A stretch of DNA of 64,000 nucleotides from Mucilaginibacter sp. (GCF_025359345.1 NZ_JANYGQ010000035.1:1-64000); one strand, 5' to 3'. Numbered from the stretch's first letter, positions 41,932 through 51,020 are shown. Numbers and translations: made by a program. Notes: generated by a model from the sequence alone, not told the origin.

Positions 41932-44187
41932 TTAATTGGTTTTCTTTTCTAATTGTTCAATCTTTGCCGCAAAGTAACGGCTTTTTTCCGGAAATCTCAA
42001 CATCAATTTTTTGTATGATGCTATGGCCTTGTGGTAAAGCATCTGGTCGGAGTAAATGGCTGCCAGTGTTTCGGATACCAATTCGTCCCTGTCTTCCGAA
42101 CTTTTCTTAGCCTTGTTCTCATTGTCCAGCTTATCACTGCTTTGAGGTCTTATCTGGGGTTCTTCCTGTATAAAGCGTTCTATAATAACCTGCTCTTTTT
42201 TCTTGTGCTCAAATACAGGCGGTGCAGCAAACGGAGGTTGCGGCAAACTTTTGTCAAGTTCCTCTACTGAAGTGATGTGAAAAATATTTTCGTAATACTG
42301 CTGTTGCAGTTCATCGGTACCAGCTTTCAACCTGGCCCGGGGTCCGGCAGTGCTTGTTTCTTCCGGTGCTGTATAAGGCTGGTAAACACCTGAATGCTCT
42401 TTGCGGGTTTTATCAAGCCACCACAAAAAGCTGTAAGGCATTTTTTCATCGTGGTACTTTGACACGTCCTGCTGGTCCGTATCGCCGGCCAATTCATTTA
42501 CAGGTTCAGTAGTAGCGGCAGGCTCATTTACTGGCTCCGGTTTTTTATGTTCCCCAAAAGCGCGGTCGAACATAAAAAAATCAGTACCCGCTATGTTACC
42601 AATAATATCAGGTTCCATGCCGCCTATTTCGTCGTAAACCTCATCATCAATGGTGTGGCTTACCTCTTCCTGTTTTACCTCCGGCTGGTGGCTTTCCTGG
42701 GGTGCCGGCTCTTCTTTAATTTCAGGCTGATGATGTTCTGCCGGAGCGGTTTCATCCCACGGCCGGTATTGCTGTACGGGTTCTTCTGTTACCTTTATCC
42801 GTTCGGCAGCATAATCGGATACCGCGTGCTGATGTTCTTCATGTATGTATTCATCAGGAACCGACGGTGGTGTATGTGTTTCTGGGGCAGCTACATCAAC
42901 TGCCCAATGCTCTTCAGGAGCCGGTTGCGACATATGTTCTTCCGGAGCAACAATGTCAGCAACCAGGTGCTCTTCAGGTATTGGCGGTGGAGTATGCGCT
43001 TCAGGAACATCAACTACCAAATGTTCTTCGGGGACTGGTGGTGGGGTATGTGCTTCAGGAACATCAACTACCAAATGTTCTTCAGGAACCGGCGGCGGCG
43101 TATGTGCTTCAGGAACCTCAACTACCAGGCGTTCTTCAGGGATTGGTGGCGGGGTGTGTGCTTCTGGTGCAGCCACATCAACTGCTAAATCTTCTTCAGG
43201 TATCGGCGGCGGGGTATGTTCTTCAGGAGCAGCCGCGTCCACTTTCCAATGTTCTTCAGGGATTGGTGGTGGGGTATGTGCTTCGGGCGCACCGGGGTCA
43301 ACTACCAAATGTTCTTCAAACAATGGCGTTGTGTGTACATCTGGCTCAAGATGTTCTGTAACCTCGCTAGCTTCGGGAACCGGAGGCAAATGTTCTGCAT
43401 CCGGATGATCTGCATTTGGCAGTTCAACGGCTTCAACCGGTTCGGGCGGAAGCCTGTGGCCCATGCCTGCAGCGTAGTTTATTATAGGTTCCGCGATCGA
43501 AACTTCTTGTTCTGCTTCGTCTTTAATTTCGTTTGTTGTGGCATCATGAATATACCCGCTATTTTCATGCGGTAATTCTTCTAGCTGTGCCGCTTCGTGT
43601 CCTTCAGTTAAATCTGCAGACAGTTCTGCCACAGCATTTTCGCCTATCTCGTGATGTTCGGGTGATGGGGCTGCCGGCTCTTCAACCAGGTGGGATTCCA
43701 CCTGGTCATCAACAGGTTGACTGTGTAATGTTTCCACAACATCTGTTGCATGGTATTCATCAACTGCAGGATGCGTAATTTCGTGCTCGGTTGCAGGCAA
43801 GTCATCGGCAGCCGACAGCGTTTCAACAGCGCTATGGTCGCTAAAATAATTTTCGGCGTTGCCCGTGTTTGTATCATGTTGCTGGTGACCGTTGTAGTTT
43901 AAAGGCTGCGAACCGTTTTGAACGATAATTTTCTCGTCAGCCACACCTATTAATGATGCAGGGGCATTTATTAATTTATAAAGTGCCTTTGAATTAAAAT
44001 AAACTGACGCTTGTTTTAAATTCTTTTGGTCGCTGGTATGGGCAAGCAGGGCCTGTAAGATACCGCTCTGCGGAAAATCATTAACCAACCGTTGCAAATT
44101 ATAGTTATACTGCTGGGCGTCGTCGGCCGGATGGGCCAACAATGTCCATAAAAACTCGTTCTGGCTGTTATTATAATTTTGATCCAC
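41932..44187 (-). CDS. Repeat-rich acidic protein with TPR-like C-terminus, between lptE and secG
   Basis: The product has 751 residues starting at a GTG (44187). Residues 1-90 look helical (LQRLVNDFPQSGILQALLAHTSDQKNLKQASVYF). The middle (about 100-560) is very acidic and His/Pro-rich. It contains eight copies of an 18-20-residue unit of the form APEAHTPPPIPEEHLVVDV. The C-terminus (DELVSETLAAIYSDQMLYHKAIASYKKLMLRFPEKSRYFAAKIEQL, about 700-746) is a TPR-like pair of helices. There is no signal peptide or membrane helix, so it should be cytoplasmic. It lies 18 bp after lptE and 11 bp before secG. Homologues in this gene order often carry the terminal helices; the repeat expansion may be lineage-specific. 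Function is unknown. Confidence 0.85.
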   Translation of the reverse strand: MDQNYNNSQNEFLWTLLAHPADDAQQYNYNLQRLVNDFPQSGILQALLAHTSDQKNLKQASVYFNSKALYKLINAPASLIGVADEKIIVQNGSQPLNYNGHQQHDTNTGNAENYFSDHSAVETLSAADDLPATEHEITHPAVDEYHATDVVETLHSQPVDDQVESHLVEEPAAPSPEHHEIGENAVAELSADLTEGHEAAQLEELPHENSGYIHDATTNEIKDEAEQEVSIAEPIINYAAGMGHRLPPEPVEAVELPNADHPDAEHLPPVPEASEVTEHLEPDVHTTPLFEEHLVVDPGAPEAHTPPPIPEEHWKVDAAAPEEHTPPPIPEEDLAVDVAAPEAHTPPPIPEERLVVEVPEAHTPPPVPEEHLVVDVPEAHTPPPVPEEHLVVDVPEAHTPPPIPEEHLVADIVAPEEHMSQPAPEEHWAVDVAAPETHTPPSVPDEYIHEEHQHAVSDYAAERIKVTEEPVQQYRPWDETAPAEHHQPEIKEEPAPQESHQPEVKQEEVSHTIDDEVYDEIGGMEPDIIGNIAGTDFFMFDRAFGEHKKPEPVNEPAATTEPVNELAGDTDQQDVSKYHDEKMPYSFLWWLDKTRKEHSGVYQPYTAPEETSTAGPRARLKAGTDELQQQYYENIFHITSVEELDKSLPQPPFAAPPVFEHKKKEQVIIERFIQEEPQIRPQSSDKLDNENKAKKSSEDRDELVSETLAAIYSDQMLYHKAIASYKKLMLRFPEKSRYFAAKIEQLEKKTN
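42845..43310. repeat. Minisatellite coding for the PEAHTPPPIPEEHLVVDV units
   Basis: About eight 54-60-bp units lie head to tail. Sub-units at about 42990-43125 are nearly identical, differing at a few bases, which suggests recent expansion. Long frames appear on the opposite strand for the same reason and are not genes. Confidence 0.85.
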
Positions 44188-44205
44188 GATTGTTGAAAAT
44201 ACGAA

Positions 44206-44727
44206 TTACTCCCAATTTGCAAAAGCCTTGTTAAAAATATCTTCGGTTAGCTGCTTATTAATATCCTGTATCAGCGCCTGCTCCTGCGCACCAAGCTCAC
44301 CTTTAAAATCTTTATATTTTGTAAATTGTTGTTCAAAACTAAGCTTTTTATCGGCATCATAGGTATATTTTACGTTTACCGTTATGGTTAAACGTGTTTG
44401 ATCGGCTAGGGGCGCTGTTGTATTGTTGGTTGCCTGTACCGATACCGGCGCTATATTATAGTCTGTAATTGTGCCCGACATTACCGCATCGGCTTCGCCA
44501 TTAACAACGCTGAGGCTGGTTGTGTTTCGGATACGTTCTTTTAACGCCTCGGTAAATTGCTGGCTTAAGGTATTTACAACAAGGGGGGCGGTATTCTCAA
44601 AAAACTCAACCCTTAACGTTTTCAAGTTGGCCGGTATCGACGCCCCGTTAAGACTAAGTTTATAAGTACATGCCTGCAACAGCCAAACAAAACCAATAAG
44701 TGTTAACGCAATCCCCTTAGTTCTCAT
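44206..44727 (-). CDS. lptE: LptE-family lipoprotein (LPS assembly)
   Basis: I start it at ATG 44727; the frame also has a TTG two codons earlier. The product has 173 residues with a lipobox (GFVWLLQAC, Cys about residue 20). The following CTYKLSLNGASIPANLKTLRVEFFENTAPLVVNTLSQQFTEALKERI is typical of Bacteroidota LptE-like proteins, which plug the LptD barrel during lipopolysaccharide export. It lies 6 bp after the regulator gene and before the repeat-rich gene, in a conserved gene order ending with secG. Confidence 0.88.
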   Translation of the reverse strand: MRTKGIALTLIGFVWLLQACTYKLSLNGASIPANLKTLRVEFFENTAPLVVNTLSQQFTEALKERIRNTTSLSVVNGEADAVMSGTITDYNIAPVSVQATNNTTAPLADQTRLTITVNVKYTYDADKKLSFEQQFTKYKDFKGELGAQEQALIQDINKQLTEDIFNKAFANWE

Positions 44728-44733
44728 TATCAA

Positions 44734-45972
44734 TTATAAATTTAGTTCTTTTATTTTTCTGTACAAAGTTCTTTCTGATATTCCCAGCTCGTTAGCTGCA
44801 AGTTTGCGCTTACCCTTATGTTTTTTCAAAGCTTTCCTTATCAGGTCCGATTCCTTGTCGATAAGGGACAATGATTCCTCTACCTCTTCGGCATCCTGGG
44901 TTATATTATAAGGGTTTGCGCTATTATTATTGCTAATAACGGGCTGCTGCAAAGTAAATTGCGACTCGGGTCCATTTGGCAAATCAATATCTCTATACAA
45001 CTGGTTGATAGTTTGAGAATGTGCTGCGTGATTAACAGAAACCCCGCCATGCTCAATAATATCGGCGACCAGTTTTTTCAGTTCAACCATATCGCGTTTC
45101 ATATCAAAAAGCACTTTATATAAAATATCACGCTCCGAAAAATCTTCCTTCTGCTGGTTGTCGACCCGCATAGGTAGGTTTCGGCCGTTTACTTCCATCG
45201 GGATATAGCCCAATAAAGTTTGCGCGGTGATGACTCGGTCGCGTTCAAGCACGGCCAGTTGTTCGGCCATATTTTTAAGCTGGCGCACATTGCCCGGCCA
45301 CGAATAATTGATCAATACTTGCTGCGCTTCCTCATCCAACTGGATAGGTGGAGTGCGGTATTTATCGGTAAAGTCTGACGTAAATTTGCGGAACAGCAGG
45401 TAAACATCCTCTTTCCTGTCGCGTAGCGGTGGTATGCGTAATGGCACCGTATTTAAGCGGTAGTATAAATCCTCGCGGAACTTGCCATTTTTTACAGCGT
45501 CATATACATCAACGTTGGTGGCGGCTATTACCCGTACATTGGTTTTCTCAACCTTTGATGATCCTACTTTAATATACTGCCCCGATTCCAGCACCCGCAA
45601 TAAGCGCGCCTGGGTGCCCAGTGGCATCTCCGCAATTTCATCTAAAAATATGGTGCCGCCGTTTACGGTTTCAAAGTAACCTTTACGCTCGCCAACTGCA
45701 CCGGTATAGGCTCCCTTTTCGTGCCCGAACAATTCTGAGTCGATAGTTCCCTCGGGTATGGCACCACAGTTAACCGCAATAAATGGCCCGTGCTTACGCG
45801 GACTCATTTGGTGAATGATGTGCGAAAACACTTCCTTACCACTCCCGCTCTCGCCTGTTATCAAAACCGAAATATCAGTTGGTGCAACCTGGTTAGCTAT
45901 ATTTATCGCGCGGTTCAACAAAGGCGAACTGCCTATGATGCCGAAGCGTTGTTTAATTTCTTGAATTTCCAT
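44734..45972 (-). CDS. Sigma-54-dependent enhancer-binding regulator without receiver domain
   Basis: The product has 412 residues. The AAA+ core shows Walker A TGESGSGKE, the sigma-54 contact loop as GAYTGA (not GAFTGA), Walker B GGTIFLDEIAEMPLGTQARLLRVLE and RIPPLRDRKEDV. The C-terminus (SDLIRKALKKHKGKRKLAANELGISERTLYRKIKELNL) is a Fis-type helix-turn-helix. There is no receiver or PAS domain at the N-terminus, so the protein is either constitutive or controlled by another route. It lies next to miaB and 6 bp before lptE, and its targets are unknown. Confidence 0.93.
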   Translation of the reverse strand: MEIQEIKQRFGIIGSSPLLNRAINIANQVAPTDISVLITGESGSGKEVFSHIIHQMSPRKHGPFIAVNCGAIPEGTIDSELFGHEKGAYTGAVGERKGYFETVNGGTIFLDEIAEMPLGTQARLLRVLESGQYIKVGSSKVEKTNVRVIAATNVDVYDAVKNGKFREDLYYRLNTVPLRIPPLRDRKEDVYLLFRKFTSDFTDKYRTPPIQLDEEAQQVLINYSWPGNVRQLKNMAEQLAVLERDRVITAQTLLGYIPMEVNGRNLPMRVDNQQKEDFSERDILYKVLFDMKRDMVELKKLVADIIEHGGVSVNHAAHSQTINQLYRDIDLPNGPESQFTLQQPVISNNNSANPYNITQDAEEVEESLSLIDKESDLIRKALKKHKGKRKLAANELGISERTLYRKIKELNL

Positions 45973-46135
45973 TGGCCCCCCAACCCCCTAAAGGGGGAGT
46001 TTTAAGCCCCCTGCCCCTAAAGGGAGGAGGATATTTTTAATACTATCTATAACTCATTAACAGCCCCTGGCTGTAAACCACGACGATATCCGCCACGGCG
46101 TAACTCTCCGCTAGTTAGCGGAGGTTTGGGGGCTG
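45972..46135. repeat. CCCCCTAAAGGGGGAG and CTCCGCTAGTTAGCGGAG repeats
   Basis: The gap between miaB and the regulator holds GGCCCCCCAACCCCCTAAAG and GGGGGAGTTTTAAGCC (45974-46009), a second CCCCTAAAGGGAGGAGG (46014-46030), and the hairpin CTCCGCT-AGTT-AGCGGAG (46106-46123) followed by GTTTGGGGGCTGTG. The hairpin covers the miaB stop codon. Similar sequence recurs at 61581-61621. Confidence 0.75.
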
Positions 46136-47655
46136 TGCGCCATACCTATAAGTGTTGCCGTCGTGCATCGCTCTATTAGTACATCCACATATTCCCCCGG
46201 CTTATACCCCTCTCCCACCGGGAAAACTACTACTGTATTCTGATCACTCCGACCCGAATAATCTTTGTTCGATTTTTTTGAAAAACCTTCTATTAGTACT
46301 CTCTGCGTGGTGCCGACTAACTTTTTCAACCGCTCATGCGAATGTTCCTGTTGTTTGGCAACTACTTCCTGTAAACGGCGTTTTTTTATGGCATCTGGTA
46401 TATCGTCAGCATATCGTTTTGCGGCTAACGTGCCCGGACGCTCCGAGTACATAAACATATATGCAAAATAAAATTGAACATGGTCCATTATACTTAAAGT
46501 ATCCTGGTGTTCTTCTTCTGTTTCGCTGCAAAAACCGGTAATTATATCGGTTGATATGGCACAATTCGGTATGATGCGGTTGATGGCCGCTACCCTGTCC
46601 ATGTACCATTCCCTATTATAGGTACGGTTCATCAGCTTCAGCACGCGGCTGTTGCCCGATTGTATGGGCAGGTGGATATAGTTGCAAATATTATCGTATT
46701 TAGCAATGGTGTACAACACATCGTCGGTAATATCTTTAGGGTGCGAGGTTGAAAAACGCACACGCAATTCCGGGCTTATCAGCGCCACCATTTCCAATAA
46801 ATTGGCAAAAGTAACATCACCTTCCTCAACTGTGTGGTTGTACATCACGCTCAAATCCTCGCCCGATGCCAGCACCTTGTCCAGTAAATCCATGCCTAAC
46901 ACTGGTTTCTCGGTTTCCGTTTTCTGCTCCTGTTTGTTTTCGGGTTTCCACTTGTACGAGTCCACATTTTGCCCAAGCAAAGTAACCTCGCGGTAACCGC
47001 TATCAAACAAACCTGCACACTCGGCAACTATCGATTGCGGATCGCGGCTGCGTTCGCGCCCACGGGTAAACGGTACCACACAAAACGAACACATATTATC
47101 GCAACCCCGCATTATCGATACAAAAGCGTTGATACCGTTGCTGTTTAAGCGTACCGGGCTTATATCCGCATAAGTTTCTTCACGCGACAGCAGCACATTC
47201 ACCGCTTTCTGCCCGCCGTCAACCTGTTCGATCAGGTTTGGCAGGTCGCGGTAAGCATCCGGACCAACCACCACGTCAACCAGTTTTTCTTCTTCTAAAA
47301 ATTTCGATTTCAAACGTTCAGCCATGCAACCAAGCACACCTACCACAAGGCCGGGGTTTTTAACCTTAGCTATGGTGAAATCGCGCAGGCGATTACGCAC
47401 GCGTTGTTCGGCATTTTCGCGGATCGAGCAAGTATTTATAAATATTACATCGGCCACATTATAATCGGCCGTTGTTTCAAAACCTTTTTCAGCTAAAATA
47501 GATGCGACAATCTCGCTATCCGAAAAGTTCATGGCGCAACCATAGCTCTCAATATAAAGCTTCCGGCCATTGCTTTCAGTTTTGGGTTCCAACAATAAAG
47601 CTTCACCCTGCCTGCTTTCATCATGTACTTTATCCGGAATTACCAAATCCATCAT
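46111..47655 (-). CDS. miaB: tRNA-2-methylthio-N6-dimethylallyladenosine synthase MiaB
   Basis: I start it at the ATG at 47655 (or 47652); the upstream frame codes for residues unlike the family. The product has about 514 residues: UPF0004 domain (YIESYGCAMNFSDSEIVASIL), radical SAM motif RGCDNMCSFCVVPFTRGRE with CxxxCxxC, and a TRAM domain at the end (RVLIEGFSKKSNKDYSGRSDQNTVVVFP). It adds a methylthio group to adenosine 37 of some tRNAs. An insert (about 240-290, KPENKQEQKTETEKPVLG) is typical of Bacteroidota MiaB. The last residues SPQTSAN come from a dispersed repeat that runs through the stop codon. Confidence 0.96.
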   Translation of the reverse strand: MMDLVIPDKVHDESRQGEALLLEPKTESNGRKLYIESYGCAMNFSDSEIVASILAEKGFETTADYNVADVIFINTCSIRENAEQRVRNRLRDFTIAKVKNPGLVVGVLGCMAERLKSKFLEEEKLVDVVVGPDAYRDLPNLIEQVDGGQKAVNVLLSREETYADISPVRLNSNGINAFVSIMRGCDNMCSFCVVPFTRGRERSRDPQSIVAECAGLFDSGYREVTLLGQNVDSYKWKPENKQEQKTETEKPVLGMDLLDKVLASGEDLSVMYNHTVEEGDVTFANLLEMVALISPELRVRFSTSHPKDITDDVLYTIAKYDNICNYIHLPIQSGNSRVLKLMNRTYNREWYMDRVAAINRIIPNCAISTDIITGFCSETEEEHQDTLSIMDHVQFYFAYMFMYSERPGTLAAKRYADDIPDAIKKRRLQEVVAKQQEHSHERLKKLVGTTQRVLIEGFSKKSNKDYSGRSDQNTVVVFPVGEGYKPGEYVDVLIERCTTATLIGMAHSPQTSAN

Positions 47656-48079
47656 TATTATAAAAATTAGTCTGCAAAAATACACAAAATTTAAATACAG
47701 TGTGACAGATTGGCAGTTATTTTAGTTGATTGGATTTGAGTTGATTGGGTTGCTGATTTGAAAATTTGATGATGTGCTGATTTGAAGATGATCACACATA
47801 TTCGAATTAAGCGCCCACAGACCGCTTTCTTCTAAAACTTTATCGTAGTGATTTTTGTTAAATGTCGACATAAAGGCTGTATCAACCAGCCTGATTTTGA
47901 CGTCAATATTACACCTTGGGCTATTGCAACGCCGGATTGTTACGGCTGCTGTTACAAAAGTTAGCAACTTAATTAATAAATTTAGCGAAATTAAAACGAC
48001 CGTACAGCACGGAGGGAAGCAAAAAGGCAGATAGCCAAAAAAGATTCCCAGTAAAAAGTAAGTAAAACAATGGCAATTA
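47656..48079. other. Gene-free region before the AsmA-like gene, with low-complexity words
   Basis: Words such as GATTGGATTTGAGTTGATTG and GATTTGAAAATTTGATGATG at 47729-47788 belong to the dispersed-repeat class. A TAAATTTAG sequence near 47978 could be a degenerate promoter box for the plus-strand gene. Apart from the doubtful remnant listed separately I see no gene. Confidence 0.5.
47722..47871 (-). pseudogene. Possible small gene or gene remnant
   Basis: From an internal ATG at 47871 the frame encodes 49 residues (MSTFNKNHYDKVLEESGLWA, then LNSNMCDHL) with reasonable codon usage, ending in residues ISTSSNFQISNPINSNPIN that come from the repeat words. It resembles no family I know. It may be the 3' end of a decayed gene overrun by a repeat, or chance. 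Confidence 0.25.
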
Positions 48080-49891
48080 ATGGCGTTTAAATATTTACAG
48101 AAAAAGTGGCAAAAGGTGACGCTGGCTGTTGTGCTGGGCTTTACTGTAATTATTTTGGTGGCGGCTATTTTTATTAACAGTTATTGGTCGCCCATACTGG
48201 AGAATAAGGTTAAAGATATTGTTAGCGCCAGCAGCGATAGTTTGTATAAAGTAGATTTTTCTTCGGCCGAGTTGCATGTTCTCAGGGGCACCATAGTTAT
48301 TTTTAATATCACACTAAAACCCGACACAGCCGTTTACAATGCTAAAAAAAGGCTGCACCTTGCCCCTAACAACCTGGTTGAACTCCACATAAAAAAGCTG
48401 GTATTTTCGCATATCCACCCGCTTAGTCTTTACTTTCGGCAACGACTTAACATAGGGCAGGTATTGGTTTACAACCCTGAGTTGAATATTAGCTACCAGC
48501 TAAACCATACCCGCGACACCGTGGTGAAGGATAACCGCACCGCCTGGCAAAAAATATCAAAAAGCCTCCATTTTATTCACATCGGCGATATTTTAATGGG
48601 CGATGTTAAGTTTAGTTATAAGGACTACTCGGGCAATAAACTGGCAATTTCCGAACTTAAGGAGATGAACCTGAGCGCGCACGATCTGCTGATTGACTCG
48701 GCCACGCAAACTGATAAATCACGACTGCTTTACTGCAAGGATATAACTGCCGAACTAAATAATTACAAAGCCAAAACGCCAAATGGCCTGTACTCCTACA
48801 GCATAAAATCGGTTAAATTATCTACTTCAAAATCGCAGTTAAACCTAACAGGCATATCGCTTAAACCAGCAACAACGGATGTATTTTTTACCCGGAGTCA
48901 CAAAGACAGGTTCACGCTCAGCCTGGATTCGGTGCAGTTGAATAATTTCGATTTTTTGAGCTATCACAAGTACCGCACTTTAACTGCGCAAAACCTACTT
49001 TTTCACAATGGCGCCCTGCAGGTGTTTGCCAACCCAAATAAGTCAGAAAAAAAAGAAGATAAAATTGGCAGTTTCCCCAATGTGGCTATAGGTAAGTTAC
49101 CCATCGATATAAAAATAGACACTATTTTATTTAAGCGAATAAACGTTACTTATAACGAGTTTAATGTAAAATCGAAAAAGACAGGGACGATAACTTTTAA
49201 TAATGCTAACGGGCGGGCGTTGAATTTTACCAATAACAAAGCGGCGCTGCAAAAAAACAATATTACAACAATACAGGTAAGCAGTTATTTTATGAACCGC
49301 GGTAAACTCAACGTTGCTTTCAACTTTAATCTTACCGATAAAGATAACAGTTTTAATTATAAGGGCAGCCTGGGGCCGATGAATGCCCAGGAAATCAATA
49401 AGGCTACTATGCCCCTGGCTATGGTTAAGGTGAACGCAGGCACAATTAAACGGTTTAGTTTTGATGTAAAGGCCAACCGCAATGGCGCCAAAGGAAAGGT
49501 TGAGTTGTTATATAACGATGTAAAAGTAAGCCTGTTAAAAGCCGACACCATAAACGATAAGCTTAAAAAGAAGCTTGTCGAATCATTATTTGCCAATATA
49601 TTTATCCTAAAACATGACAACCCAGATAGCCCGGGCGAACAACCGCGGATTGCTTACGTTAACTTTATCCGCAAGCCCGAAAACGCGTTTTTTAAATCGG
49701 TTTGGCAAGTGTTGTTAGATGGAATAAAACCATCTGTTGGGCTAGACGAAAAAACGTTGCAATCCATTGCCCAAATGAAGGACCAGCGTGCCGTTGATAA
49801 ACAAAATCGCCAGGTAAAAAAAGCGCAACGCAAGCAACGGCGTGCCGAGCGAAAGCTGAAAAGAGAGATAAAGAAGGCGGAAAGCAAATAA
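48080..49891 (+). CDS. AsmA-like/DUF748-type single-pass membrane protein
   Basis: The product has 603 residues. One N-terminal membrane helix (VTLAVVLGFTVIILVAAIFI, about 15-35) is followed by a long beta-rich extracytoplasmic region containing SPILENKVKDIVSASSDSLYKVDFSSAELHVLRGTIVIFNI, the pattern of AsmA/YhdP-type proteins that bridge the envelope. The last 40 residues are strongly basic (RQVKKAQRKQRRAERKLKREIKK). A role in lipid transport between membranes is plausible for the superfamily but not shown here. Confidence 0.7.
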   Translation: MAFKYLQKKWQKVTLAVVLGFTVIILVAAIFINSYWSPILENKVKDIVSASSDSLYKVDFSSAELHVLRGTIVIFNITLKPDTAVYNAKKRLHLAPNNLVELHIKKLVFSHIHPLSLYFRQRLNIGQVLVYNPELNISYQLNHTRDTVVKDNRTAWQKISKSLHFIHIGDILMGDVKFSYKDYSGNKLAISELKEMNLSAHDLLIDSATQTDKSRLLYCKDITAELNNYKAKTPNGLYSYSIKSVKLSTSKSQLNLTGISLKPATTDVFFTRSHKDRFTLSLDSVQLNNFDFLSYHKYRTLTAQNLLFHNGALQVFANPNKSEKKEDKIGSFPNVAIGKLPIDIKIDTILFKRINVTYNEFNVKSKKTGTITFNNANGRALNFTNNKAALQKNNITTIQVSSYFMNRGKLNVAFNFNLTDKDNSFNYKGSLGPMNAQEINKATMPLAMVKVNAGTIKRFSFDVKANRNGAKGKVELLYNDVKVSLLKADTINDKLKKKLVESLFANIFILKHDNPDSPGEQPRIAYVNFIRKPENAFFKSVWQVLLDGIKPSVGLDEKTLQSIAQMKDQRAVDKQNRQVKKAQRKQRRAERKLKREIKKAESK

Positions 49892-50015
49892 CCTATAACT
49901 CCTACTCTATAAGTAAAACTTATGACAATTTTAAAACTTTGTAAGTTTTATATCCCCTTTGTGCAACGTTTCCCGACCCCGCCGCATCTTATATACAAAG
50001 CATAAACTAAAAATC

Positions 50016-50720
50016 ATGAAAAAACTATCTTATACTATTTTGGCTGCAGTTTTAATGGTAGGTACCACTTTAATAGCATCAGCACAATCAACCGAAAGCC
50101 GCCAGGTATCGGGTTATAACAAAATTGGCTCCGGCGGTCCGTTTGAAGTGCACGTAAAAATTGATGGCACCGAAAGCCTGAAAATAAAAGCCCAGCCTGA
50201 TGTAATTAAAGAAATTGAAACTATTGTTAAAGACGGCACCCTGCAAATAAAATTTAAGCACCACGAAAATTGGGGCGACCATAACTATGGCCCTATCGAG
50301 GTTTATGTTACTGCCAAATCATTGTCAGCTCTTGCCAATGCAGGTTCAGGTTCAATTAAGCTTGATGGCAGCCTTACCGGTAACAGCGTTAACATTTCGT
50401 TAAGCGGTTCGGGCAACGTTACAGCCGCAGTTAAAGGCGGTGATTTTCATGCGGCAATCAGTGGTTCAGGCTCGATAGATGTTAAAGGGAGCGCTGACAA
50501 AACAAATGTATCCATCGCCGGCTCGGGCGATTTGGAAGGCAGAAACTTTAAAACAGAAACTGCCCATGTTTCAATAGCCGGTTCGGGCAACGCCCGTTTC
50601 GGCGCCGATAAAACAGTTTCGGCAAGCATAGTAGGCTCGGGCAATGTAGTTTATTCTGGCACTGCAAGCATTACTGATAACCGCACCGTTGGCTCGGGCA
50701 GGGTTAGTCATGAAGACTAA
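50016..50720 (+). CDS. Exported GIN-domain protein (DUF2807, auto-transporter adhesin head-like)
   Basis: I start it at ATG 50016, because the frame upstream has only a GTG and this ATG opens a good signal peptide (MKKLSYTILAAVLMVGTTLIASAQ). The product has 234 residues. The remainder is a beta-solenoid with regularly spaced SGSGN/AGSGN motifs (GSGSIKLDG, LSGSGNVTAAVKGG, SIAGSGDLEG, SIAGSGNARFG, SIVGSGNVVY), typical of DUF2807. It is probably secreted or periplasmic, of unknown function, and converges on sprA. Confidence 0.88.
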   Translation: MKKLSYTILAAVLMVGTTLIASAQSTESRQVSGYNKIGSGGPFEVHVKIDGTESLKIKAQPDVIKEIETIVKDGTLQIKFKHHENWGDHNYGPIEVYVTAKSLSALANAGSGSIKLDGSLTGNSVNISLSGSGNVTAAVKGGDFHAAISGSGSIDVKGSADKTNVSIAGSGDLEGRNFKTETAHVSIAGSGNARFGADKTVSASIVGSGNVVYSGTASITDNRTVGSGRVSHED

Positions 50721-50797
50721 TTTGGTGAGTCGTGAATTTTGAGCGATGAGTAGTTGAAGCTAAAAAATAGCACTTAATAACTTATAATATATTCTTC

Positions 50798-50824
50798 AAG
50801 CTGCTGTAAAAGGCAGCTTTTTTT
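50798..50824 (+). terminator. Terminator after the GIN-domain gene
   Basis: AAGCTGC (50798-50804) pairs with GCAGCTT (50813-50819), with an 8-nt loop, followed by eight T residues. It lies 77 bp after the stop. Confidence 0.8.
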
Positions 50825-50839
50825 GTAATATAACAACCT

Positions 50840-51002
50840 CACAAAGTCGTCAATGCGAGGAACGATCCGCCAGCTGGCGGACTACACTCGCTAATCAACG
50901 GACCAAAAACTTTGTGGTGACCTAAACGCAGCTTTAAGGTCATCATAAACATCAAGGTCCATAATTGTCCGACTCGGAGATCGCTTCGTTCCTCGCAATG
51001 AC
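50840..51002. repeat. GCGAGGAACGA-family repeat, copy 3
   Basis: GTCAATGCGAGGAACGATC (50849-50867) pairs with GATCGCTTCGTTCCTCGCAA and TGAC (50979-51002). A smaller hairpin CCGCCAGCTGGCGG lies just inside the left arm, at 50867-50880. The repeat sits between the converging GIN-domain gene and sprA. The rest of this 300-bp gap holds the terminator above and a GGTGAGT word. Confidence 0.8.
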
Positions 51003-51020
51003 GCGTGTAGAAAGTTTTAT

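Noticed and set aside
42547..43408. Several plus-strand frames rich in Cys/Gly/Ser or Trp/Arg opposite the repeat protein
   Set aside because: All three frames stay open because of the repeat; composition is unnatural and the minus-strand frame explains the DNA.
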